Below are positions 35,501-45,865 of a stretch of 64,000 nt of DNA, in pieces (within the stretch, counting starts at the first letter, position 1; every line of letters begins with the position of its first letter). This stretch comes from Dendrobium chrysotoxum (lineage: Eukaryota; Streptophyta; Magnoliopsida; Asparagales; Orchidaceae): the NCBI GenBank assembly GCA_019925795.1, contig CM034307.1, positions 744,001 through 808,000 on the forward strand, written 5' to 3'. Made by a program: the position numbers and the translations under genes. The notes below the pieces were generated by a model that searched no databases, was not told the origin of the DNA, and saw only the letters and a program-made list of their open reading frames with translations.

Positions 35501-38500
35501 TATTCTTCTCAGCCAAGCAGGTGTGGGGAAAAAAGTTTCAATTCAATCTCTTCATCATTTTAATTATCATTAAATTTTCAGTTCATTTCTTGTACGTAGA
35601 TTTACTGCCTTGGATTTCATGAATTTGTTATGCATGGCAGATTTGAAATCACCGGTAGTGGATGCTGCGGAGCTCCGGAAGCTGCTGAATTCTGTCGCTA
35701 GGGATTGTGTCCCTCAGTATAGGAATTCTTTTGTAGCATTTCAAGCCAGTACGGGAGTGGAGGTTGGCTTTCTCTCGGGAAGACCGTCAGATAGATTGAA
35801 CTATAACTTTAGCTGAAAAAAAACATGTTTTTTCCACATTACTGGTGGTAGAACCTGGCAGTTTTCAAGATGATGACAACAAAAAGCCTTTATCCCACTA
35901 CATGGGGTTGGCTACATGAATCATTTTTCTCCATTGTGCCCTATAAGAGTCAAATTCTCATTTAACTTGAAAAAAAAAGGTTCAAGAATGAAGATTAAAA
36001 TCTGAAAGTTTCATGGTCTTGTAGGTTTGTACCTTTGCATTGATTGTAAAGAATGCTGCATCGCTACTTGATGATGGGGATCCGTTGAAGTTAGAGGCAG
36101 AGACTAGACTTGACAATCTCATAAGGTTCACATAGTGTTCATTATATATCATTTTTTTTCCTTTGCATTTCAAATTCTTATAGGGGATGTTTGGTTTGCT
36201 GCATTTAGAGTGTAAAGTAATCCAAATACAGGGGTTTTGAGAATTTTGGTGTTTTATTGGATGAAAAGTAAATTCAACGTAAAGTAAAACAAATGCAGTG
36301 TATTTTGTTCTAGCTCATTTTTGGTGCATTTAGAATCCTCCGATTTGGGCGACTTCTAAATACATTGCAAACTCAAGGGCATTGCAACCCCTTGTCGGCC
36401 ACCTCCGACTGCCGGCCACCACTTTCGCCACCACCGGCAACCACCTCTGACCACCGTCGACCACCACCTTTGACCACCATCGCCGGCCACCACCGCTGGC
36501 CACCACCTCCGCCACCACCGGCAACCACCTCTGGCCACTGTCGACCATCACCTTTGACCACCACCACTGGCCACCACCTCCGCCACCATCGGCAACCACC
36601 TCTGGCCACCGCCGACCACCACCGCCGGCCACCACCTCCGCCACCACCGGCAACCACCTCTGGCCACCGCCGACCACCACCGCCGGCCACCACTGTCGGC
36701 CACCACCTCCGCCACCACCGGCAACCACCTCTGGCCACCGTCGACCACCATCTTTGGCCACCACCGTCGGCCACCACCATCGGCCACCACCGTCGGCCAC
36801 CACCGACAACCACCTATGGCCATCGTCGACCACCACCTTTGACCGCCACCGCCAGCCACCATTGCCGGCCACCACCTCCGCCACCACCGGCAACCACCTA
36901 TGGCCACCACCATCGACCACCACCTTTGATCGCCACCGTTGGCCACCACCTCCGCCACCGCCGGCCACCACCGTCGGCTAAATTAATACACAGTAGAATA
37001 TTATATCTTATAATCTCAAAAAAATTTATAATAAGATAGTGCAATAAATAAATACACTAGTTTTATTTTATAAATCAAATAATACTAATTATTATACATA
37101 AACTGTTTTTATAAATACACTAGTTATAATGCCAAAAAAAATTATTACAAATATACCGCTTTACTTTACTCTGGATATACCTAACCAAACAAGGGAAACA
37201 GTTCTCTTGCGTTTACTTTACAGACAACCAAACAATCTCAAAGTATTCGGAATACACTACATTTACTTTACATTGCATTTACTTTACACTGCATTTTCTT
37301 TTCCGGCAACCAAACAACACCATAGTGAATTTGTCAACGTTGGAACCGTTCCAAGCCCATTAGGATAAATACAACTTTAGCAGTATGTTGGTCATCATTG
37401 GAAGAATGTTGGTTGAAATATTGAAGATGTGGAGGTGAAGAGGTGAGAAAGGCGCATATATTATTACATAAAGCTGACAATGGTTCTACAGGAATAACTA
37501 ATGATTTCATCATGTTCAAACTCCTTATATCACGTACTTTTTGTTGGTACTTGATACCCTATATGGACCATGATTTAACAAAGTTTTTGTTTAGGCTTAC
37601 CTTTTGCACGTCTTGCACCCTTTGCACTAGTTATAAATCTTGAATTTTCATGAACTACCAATTATAGAAATGCAAGCAGTTAAAGACATTTGCGTTCAAT
37701 CTGGAAGGGAAGATAATGAAGTGTTTTTTTATGCTTAATTTCAAGTGTATTAAATGTACCTTTAAAAATAAAAATGTATAGGTAAATTTATCTTCATAAT
37801 GTTTTGTACATGCAGATCATTTTCATTTCTTGGTGGTACCATTGATGCGAGTGATCTCAGTGTCACTTCGGATAGGTATGGTTTTGTTTAACAAAAGTTC
37901 TTTCACAAAATTAACAACATTACCCTTATCCCTAGGGATGTAACTGAGTTTATTCGGCACAAACTTGAATTGATAAATGTTTCATTAGCCAAGTCTAATG
38001 AGCAAGTAAGCCGAGCTAACCTAAAATATCCTTGTTGGCTTGTGAAATAGCTCATTTAAAAGAAATTTTAAACAATATATACTTAAAACTATTCTAATTT
38101 AAGGTTTTAATTACCAATTTACTAAAAAAAAACCAAAAATTATGATTCTTCTTTTTCTCTCTTATAATTATGTCCTTTAGTTTCTTCTTGTTTACATGAT
38201 TACATGGTGGCAACCTCTGGGATTTATCCTTATTTTCTTTTCTTGCACAAAAAGTTGAGACAAAACAAATTTGTTGAAGTCAACTCGAGCACAATCAGTT
38301 GAGTCAACTCGAGCGCAATCAGTTGAGTCAACTCAAGCTCAAGTAGACTTGTTTTCATAACTACTTAAACCAACTATTTGGATTCAGATTTACAAGTCCT
38401 CATTATTTTAGTCTTGTTGAATGCTACATAATATGCTAACTCTATTTTTTATAAATTTGCTTCCACAACTTTTAGTTATATTACTTTTACTCTACTTTTT

Positions 38501-39650
38501 TTTCCTCTATATCCTTTTCACATTAACTGTATTTTGCCTTCCAACATACATCTATAAACACAATTAGTCTATTTTATAGTACTTTATCTTCAACAAGTAC
38601 TACTCTCACTATCATATTTATCATTTCTCGCACCATCCTTTCTAGTTTCACCATCATATCTATTCTAAATTTTCGTTTATTTAATACTCAACCTGGCTAT
38701 CAATGCGTTCTTTATTCCACAACATGTTGATCCATATAATATACGATATTTGGTTGTAGTTTACAAAATTTGCCTTAAGCTCCATGATATTCTGTTTTTA
38801 CATATATTTCAGTGTGACATTATTTTATGTGAATCACTCGACTCAACTCTAATAATAATTTCCTCAATGTGTTCCGATTAATTTGACTCGAAGTTACTAG
38901 TCTATGATAATTAATGTCAATTGATCATCTAAAAATAATGACTTATACTTATCTATCTCTCATCTAATTTTTTCTACTAATCTTATACCTCTTTTCATTT
39001 AAAAGTTCTCTCCATGTTAATTTTAATACATAAGTGATATCATCTATCCAAATTATGTCACATGCGGATACAAGGGTACTGCACTTTGAAAAACTTTTAT
39101 ATGCGCCTCCCTGGTCAATGTAATATAAAATTATGGAGACTTAATATTGATACATGATGTAAGTCTACTCTAATTGAGATAATGTTTACTCATATGACAA
39201 AGGTATAAAATCTTTCAATCCTATAAATTGATGTTGATCATTTGCTACATTGTTCCAATTAAATTATTGCTGGTCGAGACTTGTACGAAAAAACTTCTCA
39301 ATTTGAGTTAAAGTTGTTTTGAGGAATGTTAATTTAGCCATGTTATTGTTCATAGTTCTTCAAGATTCTAGGAAATCTTTTTGCATAATTGAAGCCCTTG
39401 GGTTGTTTATATGAAATGGATATTCCTTCATAGACATTCTTAATTTGCATTTTGTGTTGTACAAGTGGACTTTGTTTTTCTTGAAGAGAGCGCTCCTTGG
39501 TATAGGAAATGGTGATTGACGACGTTGGATGAATCCACTTACATTGAATTTCTTCCTTAATGCAGGGAAAAGCTGAAAATTGGCCTGATGCAATCAATCT
39601 CCGCCCTTGACAAATTTGAACAGGGTATTAAAGATTGTTTAGGCGTCTGA
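21174..39650 (+). CDS. conserved-looking gene of unknown function, five exons recognised
   Basis: Exons 21174-21317, 35641-35762, 36025-36125, 37816-37875 and 39566-39650 (stop) all have GT-AG borders and join with matching phases (1, 0, 2, 2). They give about 170 residues containing CAHGFWEFFVAGPKEWLRDQ, then KKAARFVLAPIDASRESLRN, a splice to VFDLKSPVVDAAELRKLL, NSVARDCVPQYRNSFVAFQA, LIVKNAASLLDDGDPLKLEA, SFSFLGGTIDASDLSVTSDR and a C-terminus LDKFEQGIKDCLGV. No signal peptide, membrane span or catalytic motif is evident; it looks like a small soluble helical protein. I do not recognise the family. The start codon is not resolved: the first exon opens after an acceptor (GATTAG) with no in-frame ATG, so a short upstream exon probably supplies it. 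The 14.3-kb first intron holds giant-LTR copies A and B. The absence of stops across five phase-matched exons argues for a real gene. Confidence 0.72.
21318..22818 (+). repeat. intron sequence with imperfect GGAGGTGGAG repeats
   Basis: Start of the 14.3-kb intron. Between about 21590 and 22080 there are diverged repeats around TCTCCTTCTGGAGGTGGAG-like cores, spaced roughly 70-120 bases. The remainder (22100-22818) is unclassified. Confidence 0.45.
23502..23585. repeat. (TA)n microsatellite
   Basis: A long TA run with further TATA-rich sequence on its left (23383-23500), inside LTR copy A. Confidence 0.95.
23979..27128 (-). mobile_element. full-length RTE-type LINE with target duplication
   Basis: 3150 bp, antisense, with a 19-bp target duplication AATTTGATTTAATTARCCA (one mismatch) at 23960-23978 and 27129-27147. 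The minus strand begins near CTAGGTCCTAAG and ends in GATTCATGTAGCCGACCCCA...GATGTTGTTGTTGTTATTG, the TTG-rich tail seen in plant RTE elements. One reading frame with endonuclease then reverse transcriptase is recognisable but broken. Nested in giant LTR copy A. It is the reference for the 3' stubs at 11270, 15042 and 35877. Confidence 0.9.
24148..27048 (-). pseudogene. RTE LINE endonuclease/reverse transcriptase, inactivated
   Basis: The N-terminal AP-endonuclease part shows KIRIGTWNICSLTGK and ILCIQETKWIG (about 26750-26860). The reverse transcriptase shows QNQFGFMPGRSDMEAIHLLR, MIFIDLEKAYDKV (about 25030) and LVMDVLTRHLQEDVPWCMLF. Damage: a stop replaces Gln in LHQGSALSPY (about 24858), and the catalytic box reads FADG instead of FADD at 24759-24770, removing one metal-binding aspartate. 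Several other stops and frame changes lie between 25300 and 26600. The C-terminal part (SKGFRLSRSKTEYIECNFS, RIRNEHIREKVGV) is preserved. Proteins of this type are often named craniofacial development protein 2-like in plant annotation. Confidence 0.9.
30821..31217 (+). other. hairpin array in giant LTR copy B
   Basis: Stem-loops in order: TACGC/GCGTA at 30821-30839; CTACGC/GCGTAG at 30930-30950; CGCT-CATGT-AGCG at 31002-31014 and again at 31094-31106; TGTC-TACG-GACA (UNCG-type loop) at 31140-31151; CGCG-CACGT-CGCG at 31163-31175; CCCCT-AAAC-AGGGG at 31204-31217. Flanking words shared with copy C (TTAAGTACCC, GGGATTGAAG, CATCTACC) prove that they occupy equivalent places. Confidence 0.75.
34637..34658 (+). 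other. conserved 3'-end hairpin of the giant LTR
   Basis: CTATAGG - 8-base loop GGCTTGCG - CCTATAG. The same 22 bases occur at 29325-29346 (copy A) and 49585-49606 (copy C), about 180-210 bp before the LTR end in each. Confidence 0.85.
34845..35640 (+). other. end of the large intron, nothing recognised
   Basis: Ordinary AT-rich intron DNA between giant-LTR copy B and the second exon of the unknown-function gene. A frame at 35304-35573 is Lys-rich because of A runs; no motif. Confidence 0.5.
35877..35975 (-). mobile_element. RTE LINE 3' stub
   Basis: The minus strand gives the same 3' end as the LINE at 23979 (complement of TATCCCACTACATGGGGTTG, then the GTTG tail). It lies in the intron between exons 2 and 3 of the unknown-function gene. 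Flanks TTCAAGATGATGA / TTCAAGAATGAAG may be a decayed target duplication. Confidence 0.75.
36183..37321. mobile_element. Harbinger/Tourist-like element carrying a minisatellite
   Basis: 1139 bp. Ends GGGGATGTTTGGTTTGC / complement GGTGTTGTTTGGTTGCC, with inner arms GTGTAAAGTAA / TTACTTTACAC. Flanks are ATA at 36180-36182 and 37322-37324, a 3-bp duplication as in PIF/Harbinger MITEs, although the usual target is TWA. It lies in the intron between exons 3 and 4 of the unknown-function gene. No transposase. The superfamily call rests on the ends and the short duplication. Confidence 0.65.
36395..36980. repeat. CCACC-type minisatellite
   Basis: About 590 bp of units such as CCGGCAACCACCTCTGGCCA, CCGTCGACCACCACC and TTTGACCACC, nearly free of stops in several frames on both strands (longest 224 codons). 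The translated products are simple Pro/His/Thr or Gly/Trp/Val repeats; no gene is implied. Confidence 0.9.
37876..39565 (+). other. last intron of the unknown-function gene
   Basis: 1.7 kb of AT-rich intron sequence with GAGTCAACTCGAGC repeats at about 38276-38350. No element could be delimited. Confidence 0.5.
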
Positions 39651-41908
39651 ATGCTTAATTCTTTTTACTACATTCTCCAGTATCCTTTTTCTTCTTACAT
39701 TTTGCCTCGAAGTATTGAAGCTTAGGATTTGATGTTTGCTTCATGTAGTACTACCACTTTAGTGGTTCCCTCTAGAGATTGCTTTCCATGATTGAGGGAA
39801 GTTGGTACAGTCCAGTAATGTCTCAGCTCCTCTTCTTCTTTGTGCTGCATTTTTTAATGATAATCATACTTTTATTTTACTTACGCGATCAAGTAGAGCA
39901 TTGATTACAGTGGATTGGCTCAATAGAATCATGTATGCACATAAATTCGTGAAAGGGTTCGATCCTGGGGTTCCATGCTAAGCCTTTCAATTCTGTTTAT
40001 GTATTCAGTTGAAGGTCACTTGGTATTCTGAATAGTGAAGTTATTATTCTCATATGATGTATTCTAGTGAGTTATCAGATCAAGGATTTGTTCGGGGCAG
40101 TCTTCTTACTGTTTTCTAAAGCAGTTTTTTAGTACAAAAATTTTTAGTTCAAAAAAACTTTATACTAAAAAACTGTTTTAGAAAGTAACAAGAAAACTGT
40201 CCCAAATTATAGGAAAAGCCATTCTATTGTTCCTTTGAGAAGTTTGTGCACCTCTAATGTTGTACAGGGTTCAAAAATTTATAGGAAACATTCTTTGCTG
40301 GGCATAGAATTGGTCATTTTCCATAACAGTTGGGGCATCACTCATGTGGAAGCTTTGTGGAGGATGCCAGAACTAACGAGATCTCCGGAGTTTTGCTTCT
40401 GCACTATTTTCATTATTGTTTGATGTTACCGTTTTGTTTATCATGAGAGATACCCCTCAATCTCTAATAAATTTTAATTCTTCTCTACCAAGATAATTGA
40501 ATTTGACCACCTTCTTGCAACAATCTATAGTGATGAAATGACTAGATAACTGATCCATCATTAAGTTTGTATCAAATGTATATAGTGGCAAGAGAATCAA
40601 ATTTGCCTCAAAACTTTTTTGCATCTCTCTATGTTTGTTTGACATATTCAGTTAACATCCATATGAGTCTTATTTGGCAAAACTATCAATAATGTCGTGT
40701 ACATGATCAATGTATTTAAATTAAGGGATTTGCAAATTTTTTTAAAAATGAAGGAATATAATGCACCAGTGTTGAATAAAATTCTATATAAAAAAATCTT
40801 ACTGAGAAAGTCAATATTGTGACGAGTGGCAGAGCCAGAAACATTTTTTAGAGGAGGCACAAATTTAAATAGAATTTTTCTTCATTACGGCTATGTGCAT
40901 TATATCCTATTGTATTAATTATTATTCATACGCAAGGCTTACAAGAAAATAATTGTTAGAATTCTCATATTAACTTCAAAAATTATAGTCTGATATAGGT
41001 TTGAACATAAGTTATATAAAATTCGTAGGCGATAAGATAATGATCCATCTAAAAATTTCTCATCCAATAACCCTTAAGAAATTAACATATAGAAAAATAA
41101 GGCTATATAAAGTTACAAGGGATTAGAAATTAAAAAAAAAAGTATTAATCTAATTTTTAATGTATTTGATTTGATTTTATATTGCAAACTATCAACTAAT
41201 ACCTCAAATTCTTCTCTTCTTTCACCTTTTGATTTCACATTCAACACATCATCAGCACATTTTCTAGGTTATGAACAATGTTCACTCTTATTGATGGATA
41301 TTCATAGCGCCTTATGAAGTTGTAAGGTAATCCTATATGTGATGATGCTCAAATATATTCTAAGAATGTTAATTAAGTACTTTATTGGAGCCTATTTCTC
41401 CATCCTTGCAAAACTGATGCATGTGACCACTCCTATGGTTTATACACTTGCATTTCCTCTTGAGACTTCTCTATTGCATTATTTTCGAATAATAGCTTGT
41501 GGCTATTGGCGATGTGGGTTTCTATGCAGGTTTTTTTTGTTGGGATCCTAGCGAGATTGCAGCATTATGTGGCTTCTATGGATTACTGCTGCTTCTGTTT
41601 GCGTTTTACAGTGACATCTAGACTTACAGTTAAGATTTTTTTTTTTTTTTTTTTTTTTATAACTCTTTCAAAACTTTACTGAATTCAGTTCCTTTTTCGT
41701 GTTTGCTCTCTTAGTTTTATTTGTTTCAAATTGAAGATTATAAGCAGGAGTATGATGCATTTGCATGAGACAATTGAATGGTGAACAAAAATTGATTTGG
41801 AAGTGTAAATCCTTCTCCTTTCATTATTCATTTCCTTGAAGAATATGAGAATTTGATTTTTAGAAGAGGCCATCTTCTTGCATAACCGTGAGGCTTTCTT
41901 TCCAGGTA
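39651..41908. other. downstream region, no gene recognised
   Basis: Includes the 3' UTR of the unknown-function gene and one foldback MITE (40095-40203). The frames of 60-70 codons here show no motif; a poly-T tract of about 22 bases lies at 41638-41659. Confidence 0.4.
40095..40203. mobile_element. foldback MITE
   Basis: Left arm GGGCAGTCTTCTTACTGTTT pairs along almost the entire length with the right arm ending AAGAAAACTGTCCC; TTTTTTAGT and ACTAAAAAA form the inner stem. Same broad family as the 15417-15544 MITE, whose inner sequence is similar. Confidence 0.7.
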
Positions 41909-44333
41909 ACTTCTATTGATTTGGAATTCTTTGCAAAATCTAAATCAGCCTTGATTTAGAAGACTTTGATGGCTCAATTATGTAATTGATTAGGGATTGA
42001 TTATTTTCCTAATTAAATTGATTTGATTTGAGATTTAATTGGAGATTTGATTGATGCATTAATTAGGAGATCTAATTATTGCATTAATTAGGGATTTGAT
42101 TAGGAAGTTTTTTCCTAATTTATTTTAGCTCAAATCTATAAATACTGCCCTAGGGGCTACTGTTGAATGCGAGAGAGAAAAAGAGAAAGCTTGAGAGCTA
42201 TTATAATTCCATATTATTTTCCAATATAGTGAAATCATCATCCTCACCCCGTGGACGTAGGCATCTTCGCCGAACCATATAAATCGTCATGTTTATTATG
42301 TTTTTGTTGTGTGATTTTTATTTATGTTGTGATTGTTTGCACAACAAATAGTATCAGAGCCGAATTTGTCGAGTTACGACAACAGCAATTTGAAGAACAA
42401 AAGAATTTCTATTCTTGTGGTGCGTTGGGACGAAGAAGAAAAGGTTTGGATCACGCGGCTGGCAAGATTGTTGCAGACGAAGCAAGATTGTGCGTAATCA
42501 AATCGCTGGGAGCGCGATTGTGTGTAGATCATGTGATGCCATTATTTGCGCACTTGGGTCGCGTGTCTTATGCAGAGCCGTTCAGGTTGCAACAGTACCA
42601 CACGTGGAGGAAGCAAGTTCACGCGGTAGCGGGCATTAGTAGAGGCTAGACGTGGCTCTTCGCAAGTTGCAGAAGGCGCATGTGTGGCGTCACTGTGTCC
42701 GTAGGTTAGACCAAGCGTTCAAATCTGTCAAACGTGCAGGAACACCTGGGCCGCGTACTTGCGTGGAGGCACGACAAGATCACAGGCACTTATCGCGCAG
42801 GAGTAAGGTTCAGTGATCAGGCCGGACGCATGCGTTGGACCTGGGAGCACAAGGCACAATTTCACGTGGATCGACAAAGGTCATGTCACGTGTGTGAGAG
42901 AGCTGACTGATGTGAGACATGTTCCAAATATCATGAAGAATTTGCTGTCTAAAGGGGTTCTAGAGACCAAGGCCTACAGGGTAGTCATTAAGGTAGGAAT
43001 TCTAAAGATATATCATGGAGCATTGATTTTTCTGAAAGGAGCTCGTCACCACAATATTTACTACCTTCAGGGAAGAACAGTGATTGGATCGGCTTATGTA
43101 GCTAATAATTCTTCTGATATCACTGTATTGTGGCATATGCGATCAGCTCATGCTGAAGAGGCTTCTCTTATAGCTTTGATGAAGCAAGCATTAATTAAAG
43201 GAGCAAGCACCTGCAAGCTCGATCTTTGTGAACATTATGTGTTTGATAAAAATACATGTGTATCTTTTGGTACTGCTATCTACAGTACAAAGGGTATCTT
43301 AGAGTATGTTTACACAGATGTTTGGGGCCTAACAAAAACAACTTCATTCGACGGGCGGCGATACTTTGTCTCTTTTGTTGATGATTACTATAGATATGTT
43401 TGAGTGTACATCATGAGGCGTAAGAGCGAGGTACTGGATATTTTTAGAATTTGGAAGAAGTGGATTGAGACTCAGACAGATAAAAAGATTTGGTGTATCA
43501 GATCAAATAATGGGAGTGAATATATTTCGGATGCATTCTTGCAGGAGTGCTAGAGATCTGGGATTGAGCATCACTTTACTGTTAGAGAGCACCACAGCAG
43601 AACGGGGTGGCAGAAAGGATTAACCGGACTTTGGTGGAGAAAATTCTGTGTATGTTATCCAATGCTGGGTTGGATAGAGTCTATTGAGGTGAAGCAATAG
43701 ACTATGCATGTCACTTGGTGAACTATCTGCCTTCTGCAGCTATTGGAAAGAAGACCACAAAGGAGATGTAGTCGGGACATCTTGTTAGAGATTATGAGCA
43801 CTTGAGAGTTTTAGGTGTCCAGGTTATTATATGTTCAGAACGATATACTGAAACTAAGGGCAAAGAAGACAATCTTTATTGGCTTCAGGCGTGAAGTCAA
43901 GGGCTTCAAACTCTATGATCCAGTAGAGAAGAAGATTGTCATTAGCAGGGATATTACTTTTGATGAGGTGAGCATGTTGAAGCCCCAGGACTTGAAGCAT
44001 GTGGAGAGTTCTATTGGGACCACATATGCTCTACAGAAGTTGGAGTTTGATGCAACTCCATTTTCTCAACATAGGCATATCATTTCTACCCAGGTACCTG
44101 ATTTAGCTGTAGATCAGGAGGTAGAAGATGATGTTGAGGATGAGATTCCTGCTGTTGACCAACAAATAAAGAACAAAAAAAAAGGAACAGAAATCCCATA
44201 CCTCGTACCCGTCGGATCCAGAAATTCTGCAGAAATCCCGAAAATCCCGTTACCTGACTGTTCGGCGCCATTGGCGTCGCTTCTCCGCGATTCCTGCTCA
44301 AATCCCGCTCTCGATCGTGCCCCCATTTGCGTC

Positions 44334-44341
44334 TATAAAAT
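44334..44341 (+). promoter_or_regulatory. TATA box of giant LTR copy C
   Basis: TATAAAAT in the context GCGTCTATAAAATGGAGG, followed by a GC-rich leader. Copy B has only a degenerate form (GTCGTTAAAAGCG) at the matching place. Confidence 0.55.
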
Positions 44342-44618
44342 GGAGGAGAGGAAGGCTTCCTTCGGCAGAACTCTCCGACCATAGTCCGCTAAAACCACTC
44401 GCGAACCCCTGCTCTTCCCTGTCGCAGAACTCCTCCGCAGACTCCCGCTAGCTCCTTCCCTGTTCGATCCCAAGCAGCCACACCTCCACTGTCTCCGACC
44501 GGCCTCCTCTCTCCGACTCATTCCCACCGAACCCAAATCAAACCCTTACCTGTAGCCGACGTCGCCCCCTTGCTGCAGTCCTCTGCTCGTGCCGCCGATC
44601 TCCTCCTTCAGCCGCAAG

Positions 44619-44622
<4 letters not shown>

Positions 44623-44674
<52 letters not shown>
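44623..44674. repeat. (AG)n microsatellite
   Basis: About 52 bases of AG repeat in the leader of copy C. Copy B has a shorter run at the equivalent place (30090-30107). Confidence 0.95.
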
Positions 44675-44675
<1 letters not shown>

Positions 44676-45567
44676 ACCCCACCTGGCCGAATCTTCCCTA
44701 CCTCCTTCGAAGACGTTCCTTCCAGTTGGATCGGAAGTCGCGGCAGGGGCTCGCCCGCGTGAAGGTAACCTTCCCCCTTTCAGACGCTTCTTCGGCTCCT
44801 GTGTTGCTGTTCGACTTCGCCCTTCGACGTCCCTCCCTTGCTGTCGAACGGAAGTTACAACATTTTGATCGTAAGCACGACGGGAGCTCGCCATTGTGAA
44901 GGTAACTTTCGCCCTTTCATGTGCTTCTTCGGTCGAATCCCGTGAGCCTGCTAAGCTGAAGGGTTTAATTAACCCTTAATCGCGACCAACATAGAGGAAA
45001 CAGAGGGATTTAACTGCTGTGAGATTTAATCCTATCCTAATCCTGCTCGTATTATATCTTAACCCTTATTTTATTAACTTAATATAATATATTATATTTA
45101 ATTATATTTAGTTATTGTTAACACTTAACAGTGACAAATTATGATTAATTAAAATAAATTATAATTAGTTAATTACATTAATTTGTAATTAATTTTAAAT
45201 TAAATATAATTAATTATATATTCAAATATAATTAATTATTGTTAGTTTATAATTAATCATGAATTAAGTATATTTAATTGGTAATTAATTTTAGATTAAT
45301 TGTAATTAATTATGAACAACATGTAATTAATCACAATTAATTTATAATTAATTATAAATTAGAAATATTTGATTTGTAATTAGTTATGAATTAAATATAA
45401 TTAATTGTATATTATATATAATTAATTGTACTTAGTTTATAATTGATTATAAGCAAAAGCTCTCTCTCACCTCGATCCACGTGCCAACCTCGACGCTTGC
45501 AAAGGTATAATTTTCTAACTCAGATTCTCGCTCTCAAAGTTCGTGGCGGACCGGAAAACCACCTATA

Positions 45568-45865
45568 CACGCTTTCATAAGCGTGGTGGGATGGGACCCC
45601 GGTGCGGCACTTACGGCGAGGCGGGTAGGCCCTATACACGCTTTTCTAAGCGTGGTGGGGACAATCTTAAGTACCCGTACCTGCGGGGAAACAAAATGCT
45701 TTTCTTTTTCAGGTACGTCGAAGACCCATACACGCTTTCTTAAGCGTGGTGGGGGATTGAAGACTTTACATGGCCATGGTGCCCTCGAAAGAGGGCATCT
45801 ACCATACACGCTTTCTTAAGCGTGGTGGGAAAGGCCCAGTTTTCCGTTATTTCCCCTAAACGGGG
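45568..45865 (+). other. hairpin array in giant LTR copy C
   Basis: Four near-identical stem-loops CACGCTT - 4 bases - AAGCGTG at 45568-45585, 45637-45654, 45731-45748 and 45807-45824, each followed by GTGGG. Between the last two is TGCCCTC-GAAA-GAGGGCA (45780-45797), a seven-base-pair stem with a GNRA-type loop. A CCCC-TAAAC-GGGG hairpin follows near 45852-45864. Each has an equivalent with a different stem sequence in copy B. Confidence 0.8.

Noticed and set aside
36330..37039. Frames of 213 and 224 codons, both strands
   Set aside because: Products of the CCACC minisatellite; simple-sequence peptides with no domain.
45568..45824. CRISPR-like array (regular CACGCTT...AAGCGTG repeats)
   Set aside because: Eukaryotic retroelement context, repeats too short and irregularly spaced, spacers partly conserved between LTR copies; better explained as hairpins of the LTR.
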